A stretch of 64,000 nt of DNA from contig JAUCBN010000012.1 in the NCBI GenBank assembly GCA_035048815.1, forward strand, positions 13,877,501-13,941,500, given 5' to 3'. The stretch is from Abelmoschus esculentus (lineage: Eukaryota > Streptophyta > Magnoliopsida > Malvales > Malvaceae). This document shows, piece after piece, positions 10,821 to 24,675 of this stretch (positions are counted from its first letter, which is position 1; each line of letters opens with the position of its first letter). A program made the position numbers and the translations under genes. The notes under the pieces are model-generated. The model saw only the letters and a list, made by a program, of their open reading frames with translations, did not search any database and had not been told where the DNA came from.

Positions 10821-13800
10821 GGGGTGCAACACGAGGACTTCCCAGGAGGTCAACATCCTAGTACTACTCTCGCCCAAGCACGCTTAACTGCGGAGTTCTG
10901 ATGGGATCCGGTGCATTAGTGCTGGTATGATCGCACCCGTTAAGGAATGCGCGCTGAACGTACTAATAGGATCAACGGCGCGCGATTATGACTTGCGAGA
11001 CACTTTTAACATAAAAGCACGAGGGGGGACGTACCGACAATCCGAACCAAAAATTAACTAAAAACATTAAAAAAAATAGAGGGATAAAACCGAGTCGAAA
11101 AAGAGGTGCAACACGAGGACTTCCCAGGAGGTCACCCATCCTAGTACTACTCTCGCCCAAGCGCGCTTAACTACGGAGTTCTGATGGGATCCGATGCATT
11201 AGTGCTGGTATGATCGCACCCGTTAAGGAATGCGCGCTGAACGTACTAATAGGATCAACGGCGCGCGATTATGACTTGCGAGACTCTTTTAACATAAAAA
11301 CACGAGGGGGGACGTACCGACAATCCGAACCAAAAATTAACTAAAAACATTAAAAAAAATAGAGGGATAAAACCGAGTCGAAAAAGAGGTGCAACACGAG
11401 GACTTCCCAGGAGGTCACCCATCCTAGTGCTACTCTCGCCCAAGCACGCTTAACTACGGAGTTCCAATGGGATCCGATGCATTAGTGCTGGTATGATCGC
11501 ACCCGTTATGGAATGCGCGCTGAACGTACTAATAGGATCAACGGCGCGCGATTATGACTTGCGAGACTCTTTTAACATAAAAGCACGAGGGGGGACGTAC
11601 CGACAATCCGAACCAAAAATTAACTAAAACCATTAAAAAAAATAGAGGGATAAACCGAGTCGAAAAAGGGGTGCAACACGAGGACTTCCCAGGAGGTCAA
11701 CATCCTAGTACTACTCTCGCCCAAGCACGCTTAACTGCGGAGTTCTGATGGGATCCGGTGCATTAGTGCTGGTATGATCGCACCCGTTAAGGAATGCGCG
11801 CTGAACGTACTAATAGGATCAACGGCGCGCGATTATGACTTGCGAGACTCTTTTAACATAAAAGCACGAGGGGGGACGTACCGACAATCTGAACCAAAAA
11901 TTAAGTAAAAACATTAAAAAAAATAGAGGGATAAAACCGAGTCGAAAAAGAGGTGCAACACGAGGACTTCCCAGGAGGTCACCCATCCTAGTACTACTCT
12001 CGCCCAAGCACACTTAACTGCGGAATTCTGATGGGATCCGGTGCATTAGTGCTGGTATGATCGCACCCATCAAGGAATGCGCGCTGAACGTACTAATAGG
12101 ATCAACGGCGCGCGATTATGACTTGCGAGACTCTTTTAACATAAAAGCACGAGGGGGGACGTACCGACAATCCGAACCAAAAATTAACTAAAAACATTAA
12201 AAAAAAATAGAGGGATAAAACCGAGTCGAAAAAGGGGTGCAACACGAGGACTTCCCAGGAGGTCAACATCCTAGTACTACTCTCGCCCAAGCACGCTTAA
12301 CTGCGGAGTTCTGATGGGATCTGGTGCATTAGTGCTGGTATGATCGCACCCGTTAAGGAATGCGCGCTGAACGTACTAATAGGATCAACGGCGCGCGATT
12401 ATGACTTGCGAGACTCTTTTAACATAAAAGCACGAGGGGGGACATACCGACAATCCGAACCAAAAATTAACTAAAAACATTAAAACAAATAGAGGGATAA
12501 AACCGAGTCGAAAAAGAGGTGCAACACGAGGACTTCCCAGGAGGTCACCCATCCTAGTACTACCCTCGCCCAAGCACGCTTAACTACGGAGTTCTGATGG
12601 GATCCGATGCATTAGTGCTGGTATGATCGCACCCGTTAAGGAATGCGCGCTGAACGTACTAATAGGATCAACGACGCACGATTATGACTTGCGAGACTCT
12701 TTTAACATAAACGCACGAGGGGGGACGTACCGACAATCTGAACCAAAAATTAACTAAAAACATTAAAAAAAATAGAGGGATAAACCGAGTCGAAAAAGGG
12801 GTGCAACACGAGGACTTCCCAGGAGGTCAACATCCTAGTACTACTCTCGCCCAAGCACGCTTAACTGCGGAGTTCTGATGGGATCCGGTGCATTAGTGCT
12901 GGTATGATCGCACCCGTTAAGGAATGCGCGCTGAACGTACTAATAGGATCAACGGCGCGCGATTATGACTTGCGAGACTCTTTTAACATAAAAGCACGAG
13001 GGGGGACGTACCGACAATCCGAACCAAAAATTAACTAAAAACATTAAAAAAAATAGAGGGATAAAACCGAGTCGAAAAAGGGGTGCAACACGAGGACTTC
13101 CCAGGAGGTCAACATCCTAGTACTACTCTCGCCCAAGCACGCTTAACTGCGGAGTTCTGATGGGATCCGGTGCATTAGTGCTGGTATGATCGCACCCGTT
13201 AAGGAATGCGCGCTGAACGTACTAATAGGATCAACGGCGCGCGATTATGACTTGCGAGACTCTTTTAACATAAAAGCACGAGGGGGGACGTACCGACAAT
13301 CCGAACCAAAAATTAACTAAAAACATTAAAAAAAAATAGAGGGATAAAACCGAGTCGAAAAAGGGGTGCAACACGAGGACTTCCCAGGAGGTCAACATCC
13401 TAGTACTACTCTCGCCCAAGCACGCTTAACTGCGGAGTTCTGATGGGATCCGGTGCATTAGTGCTGGTATGATCGCACCCGTTAAGGAATGCGCGCTGAA
13501 CGTACTAATAGGATCAACGGCGCGCGATTATGACTTGCGAGACTCTTTTAACATAAAAGCACGAGGGGGGACGTACCGACAATCCGAACCAAAAATTAAC
13601 TAAAAACATTAAAAAAAATAGAGGGATAAAACCGAGTCGTAAAAGAGGTGCAACACGAGGACTTCCCAGGAGGTCACCCATCCTAGTTCTACTCTCGCCT
13701 AAGCGCGCTTAACTACGGAGTTCTGATGGGATCCGATGCATTAGTGCTGGTATGATCGCACCCGTTAAGGAATGCGCGCTGAACGTACTAATAGGATCAA

Positions 13801-16025
13801 CGACGCACGATTATGACTTGCGAGACTCTTTTAACATAAAAGCACGAGGGGGGACGTACCGACAATCCGAACCAAAAATTAACTAAAAACATTAAAAAAA
13901 AATAGAGGGATAAACCGAGTCGAAAAAGGGGTGCAACACGAGGACTTCCCAGGAGGTCAACATCCTAGTACTACTCTCGCCCAAGCACGCTTAACTGCGG
14001 AGTTCTGATGGGATCCGGTGCATTAGTGCTGGTATGATCGCACCCGTTAAGGAATGCGCGCTGAACGTACTAATAGGATCAACGGCGCGCGATTATGACT
14101 TGCGAGACTCTTTTAACATAAAAGCACGAGGGGGGACGTACCGACAATCCGAACCAAAAATTATCTAAAAACATTAAAAAAAAATAGAGGGATAAAACCA
14201 AGTCGAAAAAGGGGTGCAACACGAGGACTTCCCAGGAGGTCAACATCCTAGTACTACTCTCGCCCAAGCACGCTTAACTGCGGAGTTCTGATGGGATCCG
14301 GTGCATTAGTGCTGGTATGATCGCACCCGTTAAGGAATGCGCTGAACGTACTAATAGGATCAACGGCGCGCGATTATGACTTGCGAGACTCTATTAACAT
14401 AAAAGCACGAGGGGGGACGTACCGACAATCCGAACCAAAAATTAACTAAAAACATTAAAAAAAATAGAGGGATAAAACCGAGTCGAAAAAAGGTGTGCAA
14501 CACGAGGACTTCCCAGGAGGTCACCCATCCTAGTACTACTCTCGCCCAAGCACGCTTAACTGCGGTGTTCTGATGGGATCCGGTGCATTAGTGCTGGTAT
14601 GATCACACCCGTTAAGGAATGCGCGCTGAACGTACTAATAGGATCAACGGCGAGCGATTATGACTTGCGAGACTCTTTTAACATAAAAGCACGAGGGGGG
14701 ACGTACCGACAATCCGAACCAAAAATTAACTAAAAACATTAAAAAAAAATAGAGGGATAAAACCGAGTCGAAAAAGGGGTGCAACACGAGGACTTCCCAG
14801 GAGGTCAACATCCTAGTACTACTCTCGCCCAAGCACGCTTAACTGCGGAGTTCTGATGGGATCCGGTGCATTTGTGCTGGTATGATCGCACCCGTTAAGG
14901 AATGCGCGCTGAACGTACTAATAGGATCAACGGCGCGCGATTATGACTTGCGAGACTCTTTTAACATAAAAGCACGAGGGGGGACGTACCGACAATCCGA
15001 ACCAAAAATTAACTAAAAACATTAAAAAAAAATAGAGGGATAAAACCGAGTCGAAAAAGGGGTGCAACACGAGGACTTCCCAGGAGGTCAACATCCTAAT
15101 ACTACTCTCGCCCAAGCACGCTTAACTGCGGAGTTCTGATGGGATCCGGTGCATTAGTGCTGGTATGATCGCACCCGTCAAGGAATGCGCGCTGAACGTA
15201 CTAATAGGATCAACGGCGCGCGATTATGACTTGCGAGACTCTTTTAACATAAAAGCACGAGGGGGGACGTACCGACAATCCGAACCAAAAATTAACTAAA
15301 AACATTAAAAAAAATAGAGGGATAAAACCGAGTCGAAAAAGGGGTGCAACACGAGGACTTCCCAGGAGGTCACCCATCCTAGTACTACTCTCGCCCAAGC
15401 ACGATTAACTGCGGAGTTCTGATGGGATCCGGTGCATTAGTGCTGGTATGATCGCACCCGTTAAGGAATGCGCGCTGAACGTACTAATAGGATCAACGGC
15501 GCGCGATTATGACTTGCGAGACTCTTTTAACATAAAAGCACGAGTGGGGACGTACCGTCAATCCGAACCAAAAATTAACTAAAAACATTAAAAAAAAATA
15601 GAGGGATAAAACCGAGTCGAAAAAGGGGTGCAACACGAGGACTTCCCAGGAGGTCAACATCCTAGTACTACTCTCGCCCAAGCACGCTTAACTGCGGAGT
15701 TCTGATGGGATCCGGTGCATTAGTGCTGGTATGATCGCACCCGTTAAGGAATGCGCGCTGAACGTACTAATAGGATCAACGGCGCGCGATTATGACTTGC
15801 GAGACTCTTTTAACATAAAAGCACGAGGGGGGACGTACCGACAATCCGAACCAAAAATTAACTAAAAACATTAAAAAAAAATAGAGGGATAAAACCGAGT
15901 CGAAAAAGGGGTGCAACACGAGGACTTCCCAGGAGGTCAACATCCTAGTACTACTCTCGCCCAAGCACGCTTAACTGCGGAGTTCTGATGGGATCCGGTG
16001 CATTAGTGCTGGTATGATCGCACCC
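10821..16025 (-). rRNA. 5S rRNA genes, units 39-57, rich in box C deletion
   Basis: Nineteen genes. Left coordinates: 10821, 11103, 11386, 11668, 11950, 12234, 12516, 12798, 13080, 13363, 13645, 13928, 14211, 14492, 14776, 15059, 15341, 15625, 15908. Twelve carry the 118-nt box C deletion: 10821, 11668, 12234, 12798, 13080, 13363, 13928, 14211, 14776, 15059, 15625, 15908. The others often carry gaggtgc at the RNA 3' end and a ccgatgc change. Unit 51 lost 2 bp in the spacer near 14341, giving a 281-bp period. Gene 13645 has a four-T terminator. Confidence 0.94.
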
Positions 16026-16190
16026 GTTAAGGAATGCGCGCTGAACGTACTAATAGGATCAACGGCGCGCGATTATGACTTGCGAGACTCTTTTAACATA
16101 AAAGCACGAGGGGGGACGTACCGACAATCCGAACCAAAAATTAACTAAAAACATTAAAAAAAAATAGAGGGATAAAACCGAGTCGAAAAA

Positions 16191-19100
16191 GGGGTGCAAC
16201 ACGAGGACTTCCCAGGAGGTCACCCATCCTAGTACTACTCTCGCCCAAGCACGCTTAACTGCGAAGTTCTGATGGGATCCGGTGCATTAGTGCTAGTATG
16301 ATCGCACCCGTTAAGGAATGCGCGCTGAACGTACTAATAGGATCAACGGCGTGCGATTATGACTTGCGAGACTCTTTTAACATAAAAGCACGAGGGGCGA
16401 CGTACCGACAATCCGAACCAAAAATTAACTAAAAACATTAAAAAAAAATAGAGTGATAAAACCGAGTCGAAAAAAAGGCGCAACACAAGGACTTCCCAGG
16501 AGGTCACCCATCCTAGTACTACACTCGCCCAAGCACACTTAACTACGGGGTTCTGATGGGATCCGGTGCATTAGTGCTGGTATGATCGCACCCGTCAAGG
16601 AATGCACGCTGAACGTACTAATAGGATCAACGGCGCGCGATTATGACTTGCGAGACTCTTTTAACATAAAAGCACGAGGGGGACGTACCGACAATCCGAA
16701 CCAAAAATTAACCAAAAACATTAAAAAAAAAATAGAGGGATAAAACCGAGTCGAAAAAGGGGTGCAACACGACGACTTCCCAAAAGGTCACCCATCCTAG
16801 TACTACTCTCGCCCAAGCACGCTTTACTGCGGAGTTCTGATGGGATCCGGTGCATTAGAGCTGGTATGATCGCACCCGTCAAGGAATGCGCGCTGAACGT
16901 ACTAATAGGATCAACGGCGCGCGATTATGACTTGCGAGACTCTTTTAACATAAAAGCACGAGGGGGGACGTACCGACAATCCGAACCAAAAATTAACTAA
17001 AAACATTAAAAAAAATAGAGGCATAAAACCGAGTCGAAAAAGGTGTGCAACACGAGGACTTCCCAGAAGGTCACCCATCCTAGTACTACTCTCGCCCAAG
17101 AACGCTTAACAGCAGAGTTCTGATGGGATCCGGTGCATTAGTGCTGGTATGATCGCACCTGTTAAGGAATGCGCGCTGAACGTACTAATAGGATCAACGG
17201 CGCGCGATTATGACTTGCGAGACTCTTTTAACATAAAAGCACGAGGGGGGACGTACCGACAATCCGAACCAAAAATTAACTAAAAACATTAAAAAAAAAT
17301 AGAGGGATAAAACCGAGTCGAAAAAGGGGTGCAACACGAGGACTTCCCAGGAGGTCAACATCCTAGTACTACTCTCGCCCAAGCACGCTTAACTGCGGAG
17401 TTCTGATGGGATCCGGTGCATTAGTGCTGGTATGATCGCACCCGTCAAGGAATGCGCGCTGAACGTACTAATAGGATCAACGGCGCGCGATTATGACTTG
17501 CGAGACTCTTTTAACATAAAAGCACGAGGGGGGACGTACCGACAATCCGAACCAAAAATTAACTAAAAACATTAAAAAAAAATAGAGGGATAAAACCGAG
17601 TCGAAAAAGGGGTGCAACACGAGGACTTCCCAGGAGGTCAACATCCTAGTACTACTCTCGCCCAAGCACGCTTAACTGCGGAGTTTTGATGGGATCCGGT
17701 GCATTAGTGTTGGTATGATCGCACCCGTCAAGGAATGCGCGCTGAACGTACTAATAGGATCAACGGCGCGCGATTGTGACTTGCGAGACTCTTTTAACAT
17801 AAAAGCACGAGGGGGGACGTACCGACAATCCGAACCAAAAATTAACTAAAAACATTAAAAAAATAGAGGGATAAAACCGAGTCGAAAAAGGGGTGCAACA
17901 CGAGGACTTCCCAGGAGGTCACCCATCCTAGTACTACTCTCGCCCAAGCACGCTTAACTGCGAAGTTCTGATGGGATCCGGTGCATTAGTGCTGGTATGA
18001 TCGCACCCGTTAAGGAATGCGCGCTGAACGTACTAATAGGATCAACGGCGCGCGATTATGACTTGCGAGACTCTTTTAACATAAAAGCACGAGGGGCGAC
18101 GTACCGACAATCCGAACCAAAAATTAACTAAAAACATTAAAAAAAATAGAGTGATAAAACCGAGTCGAAAAAGGGTGCAACACGAGGACATCCCAGGAGG
18201 TCACCCATCCTAGTACTACTCTCGCCCAAGCACGCTTTACTACGGAGTTCTGATGGGATCCGGTGCATTAGTGCTGGTATGATCGCACCCGTTAAGGAAT
18301 GCGCGCTGAACGTACTAATAGGATCAACGGCGCGCGATTATGACTTGCGAGACTCTTTTAACATAAAAGCACGAGGGGGGACGTACCGACAATCCGAACC
18401 AAAAATTAACTAAAAACATTAAAAAAAATAGAGGGATAAAACCGAGTCGAAAAAGGGGTGCAACACGAGGACTTCCCAGGAGGTCAACATCCTTATACTA
18501 CTCTCGCCCAAGCACGCTTAACTGCGGAGTTCTGATGGGATCCGGTGCATTAGTGCTGGTATGATCGCACCCGTCAAGGAATGCGCGCTGAACGTACTAA
18601 TAGGATCAACGGCGCGCGATTATGAATTGCGAGACTCTTTTAACATAAAAGCACGAGGGGGGACGTACCGACAATCCGAACCAAAAATTAACTAAAAACA
18701 TTAAAAAAAAATAGAGGGATAAAACCGAGTCGAAAAAGGGGTGCAACACGAGGACTTCCCAGGAGGTCAACATCCTAGTACTACTCTCGCCCAAGCACGC
18801 TTAACTGCGGAGTTCTGATGGGATCCGGTGCATTAGTGCTGGTATGATCGCACCCGTCAAGGAATGCGCGCTGAACGTACTAATAGGATCAACGGCGCGC
18901 GATTATGACTTGCGAGACTCTTTTAACATAAAAGCACGAGGGGGGACGTACCGACAATCCGAACCAAAAATTAACTAAAAACATTAAAAAAAAATAGAGG
19001 GATAAAACCGAGTCGAAAAAGGGGTGCAACACGAGGACTTCCCAGGAGGTCAACATCCTAGTACTACTCTCGCCCAAGCACGCTTAACTGCGGAGTTTTG

Positions 19101-22100
19101 ATGGGATCCGGTGCATTAGTGTTGGTATGATCGCACCCGTCAAGGAATGCGCGCTGAACGTACTAATAGGATCAACGGCGCGCGATTGTGACTTGCGAGA
19201 CTCTTTTAACATAAAAGCACGAGGGGGGACGTACCGACAATCCGAACCAAAAATTAACTAAAAACATTAAAAAAATAGAGGGATAAAACCGAGTCGAAAA
19301 AGGGGTGCAACACGAGGACTTCCCAGGAGGTCACCCATCCTAGTACTACTCTCGCCCAAGCACGCTTAACTGCGAAGTTCTGATGGGATCCGGTGCATTA
19401 GTGCTGGTATGATCGCACCCGTTAAGGAATGCGCGCTGAACGTACTAATAGGATCAACGGCGCGCGATTATGACTTGCGAGACTCTTTTAACATAAAAGC
19501 ACGAGGGGCGACGTACCGACAATCCGAACCAAAAATTAACTAAAAACATTAAAAAAAATAGAGTGATAAAACCGAGTCGAAAAAGGGTGCAACACGAGGA
19601 CATCCCAGGAGGTCACCCATCCTAGTACTACTCTCGCCCAAGCACGCTTTACTACGGAGTTCTGATGGGATCCGGTGCATTAGTGCTGGTATGATCGCAC
19701 CCGTTAAGGAATGCGCGCTGAACGTACTAATAGGATCAACGGCGCGCGATTATGACTTGCGAGACTCTTTTAACATAAAAGCACGAGGGGGGACGTACCG
19801 ACAATCCGAACCAAAAATTAACTAAAAACATTAAAAAAAATAGAGGGATAAAACCGAGTCGAAAAAGGGGTGCAAGACGAGGACTTCCCAGGAGGTCAAC
19901 ATCCTTGTACTACTCTCGCCCAAGCACGCTTAACTGCGGAGTTCTGATGGGATCCGGTGCATTAGTGCTGGTATGATCGCACCCGTCAAGGAATGCGCGC
20001 TGAACGTACTAATAGGATCAACGGCGCGCGATTATGACTTGCGAGACTCTTTTAACATAAAAGCACGAGGGGGGACGTACCGACAATCCGAACCAAAAAT
20101 TAACTAAAAACATTAAAAAAAAATAGAGGGATAAAACCGAGTCGAAAAAGGGGTGCAACACGAGGACTTCCCAGGAGGTCAACATCCTAGTACTACTCTC
20201 GCCCAAGCACGCTTAACTGCGGAGTTCTGATGGGATCCGGTGCATTAGTGCTGGTATGATCGCACCCGTCAAGGAATGCGCGCTGAACGTACTAATAGGA
20301 TCAACGGCGCGCGATTATGACTTGCGAGACTCTTTTAACATAAAAGCACGAGGGGGGACGTACCGACAATCCGAACCAAAAATTAACTAAAAACATTAAA
20401 AAAAAATAGAGGGATAAAACCGAGTCGAAAAAGGGGTGCAACACGAGGACTTCCCAGGAGGTCACCCATCCTAGTACTACTCTCGCCCAAGCACGCTTGA
20501 CTGCGAAGTTCTGATGGGATCCGGTGCATTAGTGCTGGTATGATCGCACCCGTTAAGGAATGCGCGCTGAACGTACTAATAGGATCAACGGCGCGCGATT
20601 ATGACTTGCGAGACTCTTTTAACATAAAAGCACGAGGGGCGACGTACCGACAATCCGAACCAAAAATTAACTAAAAACATTAAAAAAAAATAGAGTGATA
20701 AAACCGAGTCGAAAAAGGGTGCAACACGAGGACTTCCCAGGAGGTCACCCATCCTAGTACTACTCTCGCCCAAGCACGCTTAACTACGGAGTTCTGATGG
20801 GATCCGGTGCATTAGTGCTGGTATGATCGCACCCGTTAAGGAATGCGCGCTGAACGTACTAATAGGATCAACGGCGCGCGATTATGACTTGCGAGACTCT
20901 TTTAACATAAAAGCACGAGGGGGGACGTACCGACAATCCGAACCAAAAATTAACTAAAAACATTAAAAAAAATAGAGGGATAAAACCGAGTCGAAAAAGG
21001 GGTGCGACACGAGGACTTCCCAGGAGGTCAACATCCTAGTACTACTCTCGCCCAAGAACGCTTAACTGCAGAGTTCTGATGGGATCCGGTGCATTAGTGC
21101 TGGTATGATCGCACCCGTTAAGGAATGCGCGCTGAACGTACTAATAGGATCAACGGCGCGCGATTATGACTTGCGAGACTCTTTTAACATAAAAGCACGA
21201 GGGGGGACGTACCGACAATCCGAACCAAAAATTAACTAAAAACATTAAAAAAAATAGAGGGATAAAACCGAGTCGAAAAAGGGGTGCAACACGAGGACTT
21301 CCCAGGAGGTCAACATCCTTGTACTACTCTCGCCCAAGCACGCTTAACTGCGGAGTTCTGATGGGATCCGGTGCATTAGTGCTGGTATGATCGCACCCGT
21401 CAAGGAATGCGCGCTGAACGTACTAATAGGATCAACGGCGCGCGATTATGACTTGCGAGACTCTTTTAACATAAAAGCACGAGGGGGGACGTACCGACAA
21501 TCCGAACCAAAAATTAACTAAAAACATTAAAAAAAAATAGAGGGATAAAACCGAGTCGAAAAAGGGGTGCAACACGAGGACTTCCCAGGAGGTCAACATC
21601 CTAGTACTACTCTCGCCCAAGCACGCTTAACTGCGGAGTTTTGATGGGATCCGGTGCATTAGTGTTGGTATGATCGCACCCGTCAAGGAATGCGCGCTGA
21701 ACGTACTAATAGGATCAACGGCGCGCGATTATGACTTGCGAGACTCTTTTAACATAAAAGCACGAGGGGCGACGTACCGACAATCCGAACCAAAAATTAA
21801 CTAAAAACATTAAAAAAAAATAGAGTGATAAAACCGAGTCGAAAAAGGGTGCAACACGAGGACATCCCAGGAGGTCACCCATCCTAGTACTACTCTCGCC
21901 CAAGCACGCTTAACTACGGAGTTCTGATGGGATCCGGTGCATTAGTGCTGGTATGATCGCACCCGTTAAGGAATGCGCGCTGAACGTACTAATAGGATCA
22001 ACGGCGCGCGATTATGACTTGCGAGACTCTTTTAACATAAAAGCACGAGGGGGGACGTACCGACAATCCGAACCAAAAATTAACTAAAAATATTAAAAAA

Positions 22101-24510
22101 AATAGAGGGATAAAACCGAGTCGAAAAAGGGGTGCAAGACGAGGACTTCCCAGGAGGTCAACATCCTTGTACTACTCTCGCCCAAGCACGCTTAACTGCG
22201 GAGTTCTGATGGGATCCGGTGCATTAGTGCTGGTATGATCGCACCCGTCAAGGAATGCGCGCTGAACGTACTAATAGGATCAACGGCGCGCGATTATGAC
22301 TTGCGAGACTCTTTTAACATAAAAGCACGAGGGGGGACGTACCGACAATCCGAACCAAAAATTAACTAAAAACATTAAAAAAAAATAGAGGGATAAAACC
22401 GAGTCGAAAAAGGGGTGCAACACGAGGACTTCCCAGGAGGTCAACATCCTTGTACTACTCTCGCCCAAGCACGCTTAACTGCGGAGTTCTGATGGGATCC
22501 GGTGCATTAGTGCTGGTATGATCGCACCCGTCAAGGAATGCGCGCTGAACGTACTAATAGGATCAACGGCGCGCGATTATGACTTGCGAGACTCTTTTAA
22601 CATAAAAGCACGAGGGGGGACGTACCGACAATCCGAACCAAAAATTAACTAAAAACATTAAAAAAAATAGAGGGATAAAACCGAGTCGAAAAAGGGGTGC
22701 AACACGAGGACTTCCCAGGAGGTCAACATCCTAGTACTACTCTCGCCCAAGCACGCTTAACTGCGGAGTTCTGATGGGATCCGGTGCATTAGTGCTGGTA
22801 TGATCGCACCCGTCAAGGAATGCGCGCTGAACGTACTAATAGGATCAACGGCGCGCGATTATGACTTGCGAGACTCTTTTAACATAAAAGCACGAGGGGG
22901 GACGTACCGACAATCCGAACCAAAAATTAACTAAAAACATTAAAAAAAAATAGAGGGATAAAACCGAGTCGAAAAAGGGGTGCAACACGAGGACTTCCCA
23001 GGAGGTCAACATCCTAGTACTACTCTCGCCCAAGCACGCTTAACTGCGGAGTTCTGATGGGATCCGGTGCATTAGTGCTGGTATGATCGCACCCGTCAAG
23101 GAATGCGCGCTGAACGTACTAATAGGATCAACGGCGCGCGATTATGACTTGCGAGACTCTTTTAACATAAAAGCACGAGGGGGGACGTACCGACAATCCG
23201 AACCAAAAATTAACTAAAGACATTAAAAAAAAATAGAGGGATAAAACCGAGTCGAAAAAGGGGTGCAACACGAGGACTTCCCAGGAGGTCACCCATCCTA
23301 GTACTACTCTCGCCCAAGCACGCTTAACTGCGAAGTTCTGATGGGATCCGGTGCATTAGTGCTGGTATGATCGCACCCGTTAAGGAATGCGCGCTGAACG
23401 TACTAATAGGATCAACGGCGCGCGATTATGACTTGCGAGACTCTTTTAACATAAAAGCACGAGGGGCGACGTACCGACAATCCGAACCAAAAATTAACTA
23501 AAAACATTAAAAAAAAATAGAGTGATAAAACCGAGTCGAAAAAGGGTGCAACACGAGGACTTCCCAGGAGGTCACCCATCCTAGTACTACTCTCGCCCAA
23601 GCACGCTTAACTACGGAGTTCTGATGGGATCCGGTGGATTAGTGCTGGTATGATCGCACCCGTTAAGGAATGCGCGCTGAACGTACTAATAGGATCAACG
23701 GCGCGCGATTATGACTTGCGAGACTCTTTTAACATAAAAGCACGAGGGGGGACGTACCGACAATCCGAACCAAAAATTAACTAAAAACATTAAAAAAAAT
23801 AGAGGGATAAAACCGAGTCGAAAAAGCGGTGCAACACGAGGACTTCCCAGGAGGTCAACATCCTAGTACTACTCTCGCCCAAGCATGCTTAACTGCGGAG
23901 TTCTGATGGGATCCGGTGCATTAGTGCTGGTATGATCGCAACCATTAAGGAATGCGCGCTTAACGTACTAATAGGATCAACGGCGCGCGATTATGACTTG
24001 CGAGACTCTTTTAACATAAAAGCACGAGGGGGGACGTACCGACAATCCGAACCAAAAATTAACTAAAAACATTAAAAAATAATAGAGGGATAAAACCGAG
24101 TCGAAAAAGGGGTGCAACACGAGGACTTCCCAGGAGGTCACCCATCCAAGTACTACTCTCGCCCAAGCAAGCTTAACTGCGGTGTTCTGATGGGATGCGG
24201 TGCATTAGTGCTGGTATGATCGCACCCGTCAAGGAATGCACGCTGAACGTACTAATAGGATCAACGGCGCGCGATTATGACTTGCGAGACTCTTTTAACA
24301 TAAAAGCACGAGGGGGACGTACCGACAATCCGAACCAAAAATTAACTAAAAACATTAAAAAAAAATAGAGGGATAAAACCGAGTCGAAAAAGGGGTGCAA
24401 CACGACGACTTCCCAAAAGGTCACCCATCCTAGTACTACTCTCGCCCAAGCACGCTTAACTGCGGAGTTCTGATGGGATCCGGTGCATTAGAGCTGGTAT
24501 GATCGCACCC
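16191..24510 (-). rRNA. 5S rRNA genes, units 58-87
   Basis: Thirty genes. Left coordinates: 16191, 16475, 16759, 17042, 17326, 17609, 17890, 18173, 18455, 18738, 19021, 19302, 19585, 19867, 20150, 20433, 20717, 20999, 21281, 21564, 21847, 22129, 22412, 22694, 22977, 23260, 23544, 23826, 24109, 24392. Fifteen have the box C deletion: 17326, 17609, 18455, 18738, 19021, 19867, 20150, 20999, 21281, 21564, 22129, 22412, 22694, 22977, 23826. Genes 18173, 19585, 20717, 21847 and 23544 end in three C residues and are linked to a gagtgata spacer. A 5-unit higher-order repeat starts at 17161. Confidence 0.94.
17161..19984 (-). repeat. 5-unit higher-order repeat, 1,412 bp, two full copies
   Basis: Units 62-66 (17161-18572) and 67-71 (18573-19984) match at exactly 1,412 bp. 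Markers in order are two box C deletion genes (the second with gagttttg, gtgttgg and a cgattgtgac spacer), a gcgaagtt gene with a ggggcgacg spacer, a three-C gene with gctttactacgg, and a deletion gene with an altered cctagtac. Degraded further copies with lost or inserted units continue to about 23.1 kb. Confidence 0.9.
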
Positions 24511-24675
24511 ATCAAGGAATGCGCGCTGAACGTACTAATAGGATCAACGGCGCGCGATTATGACTTGCGAGACTCTTTTAACATAAAAGCACGAGGGGGG
24601 ACGTACCGACAATCCGAACCAAAAATTAACTAAAAACATTAAAAAAAAATAGAGGGATAAAACCGAGTCGAAAAA

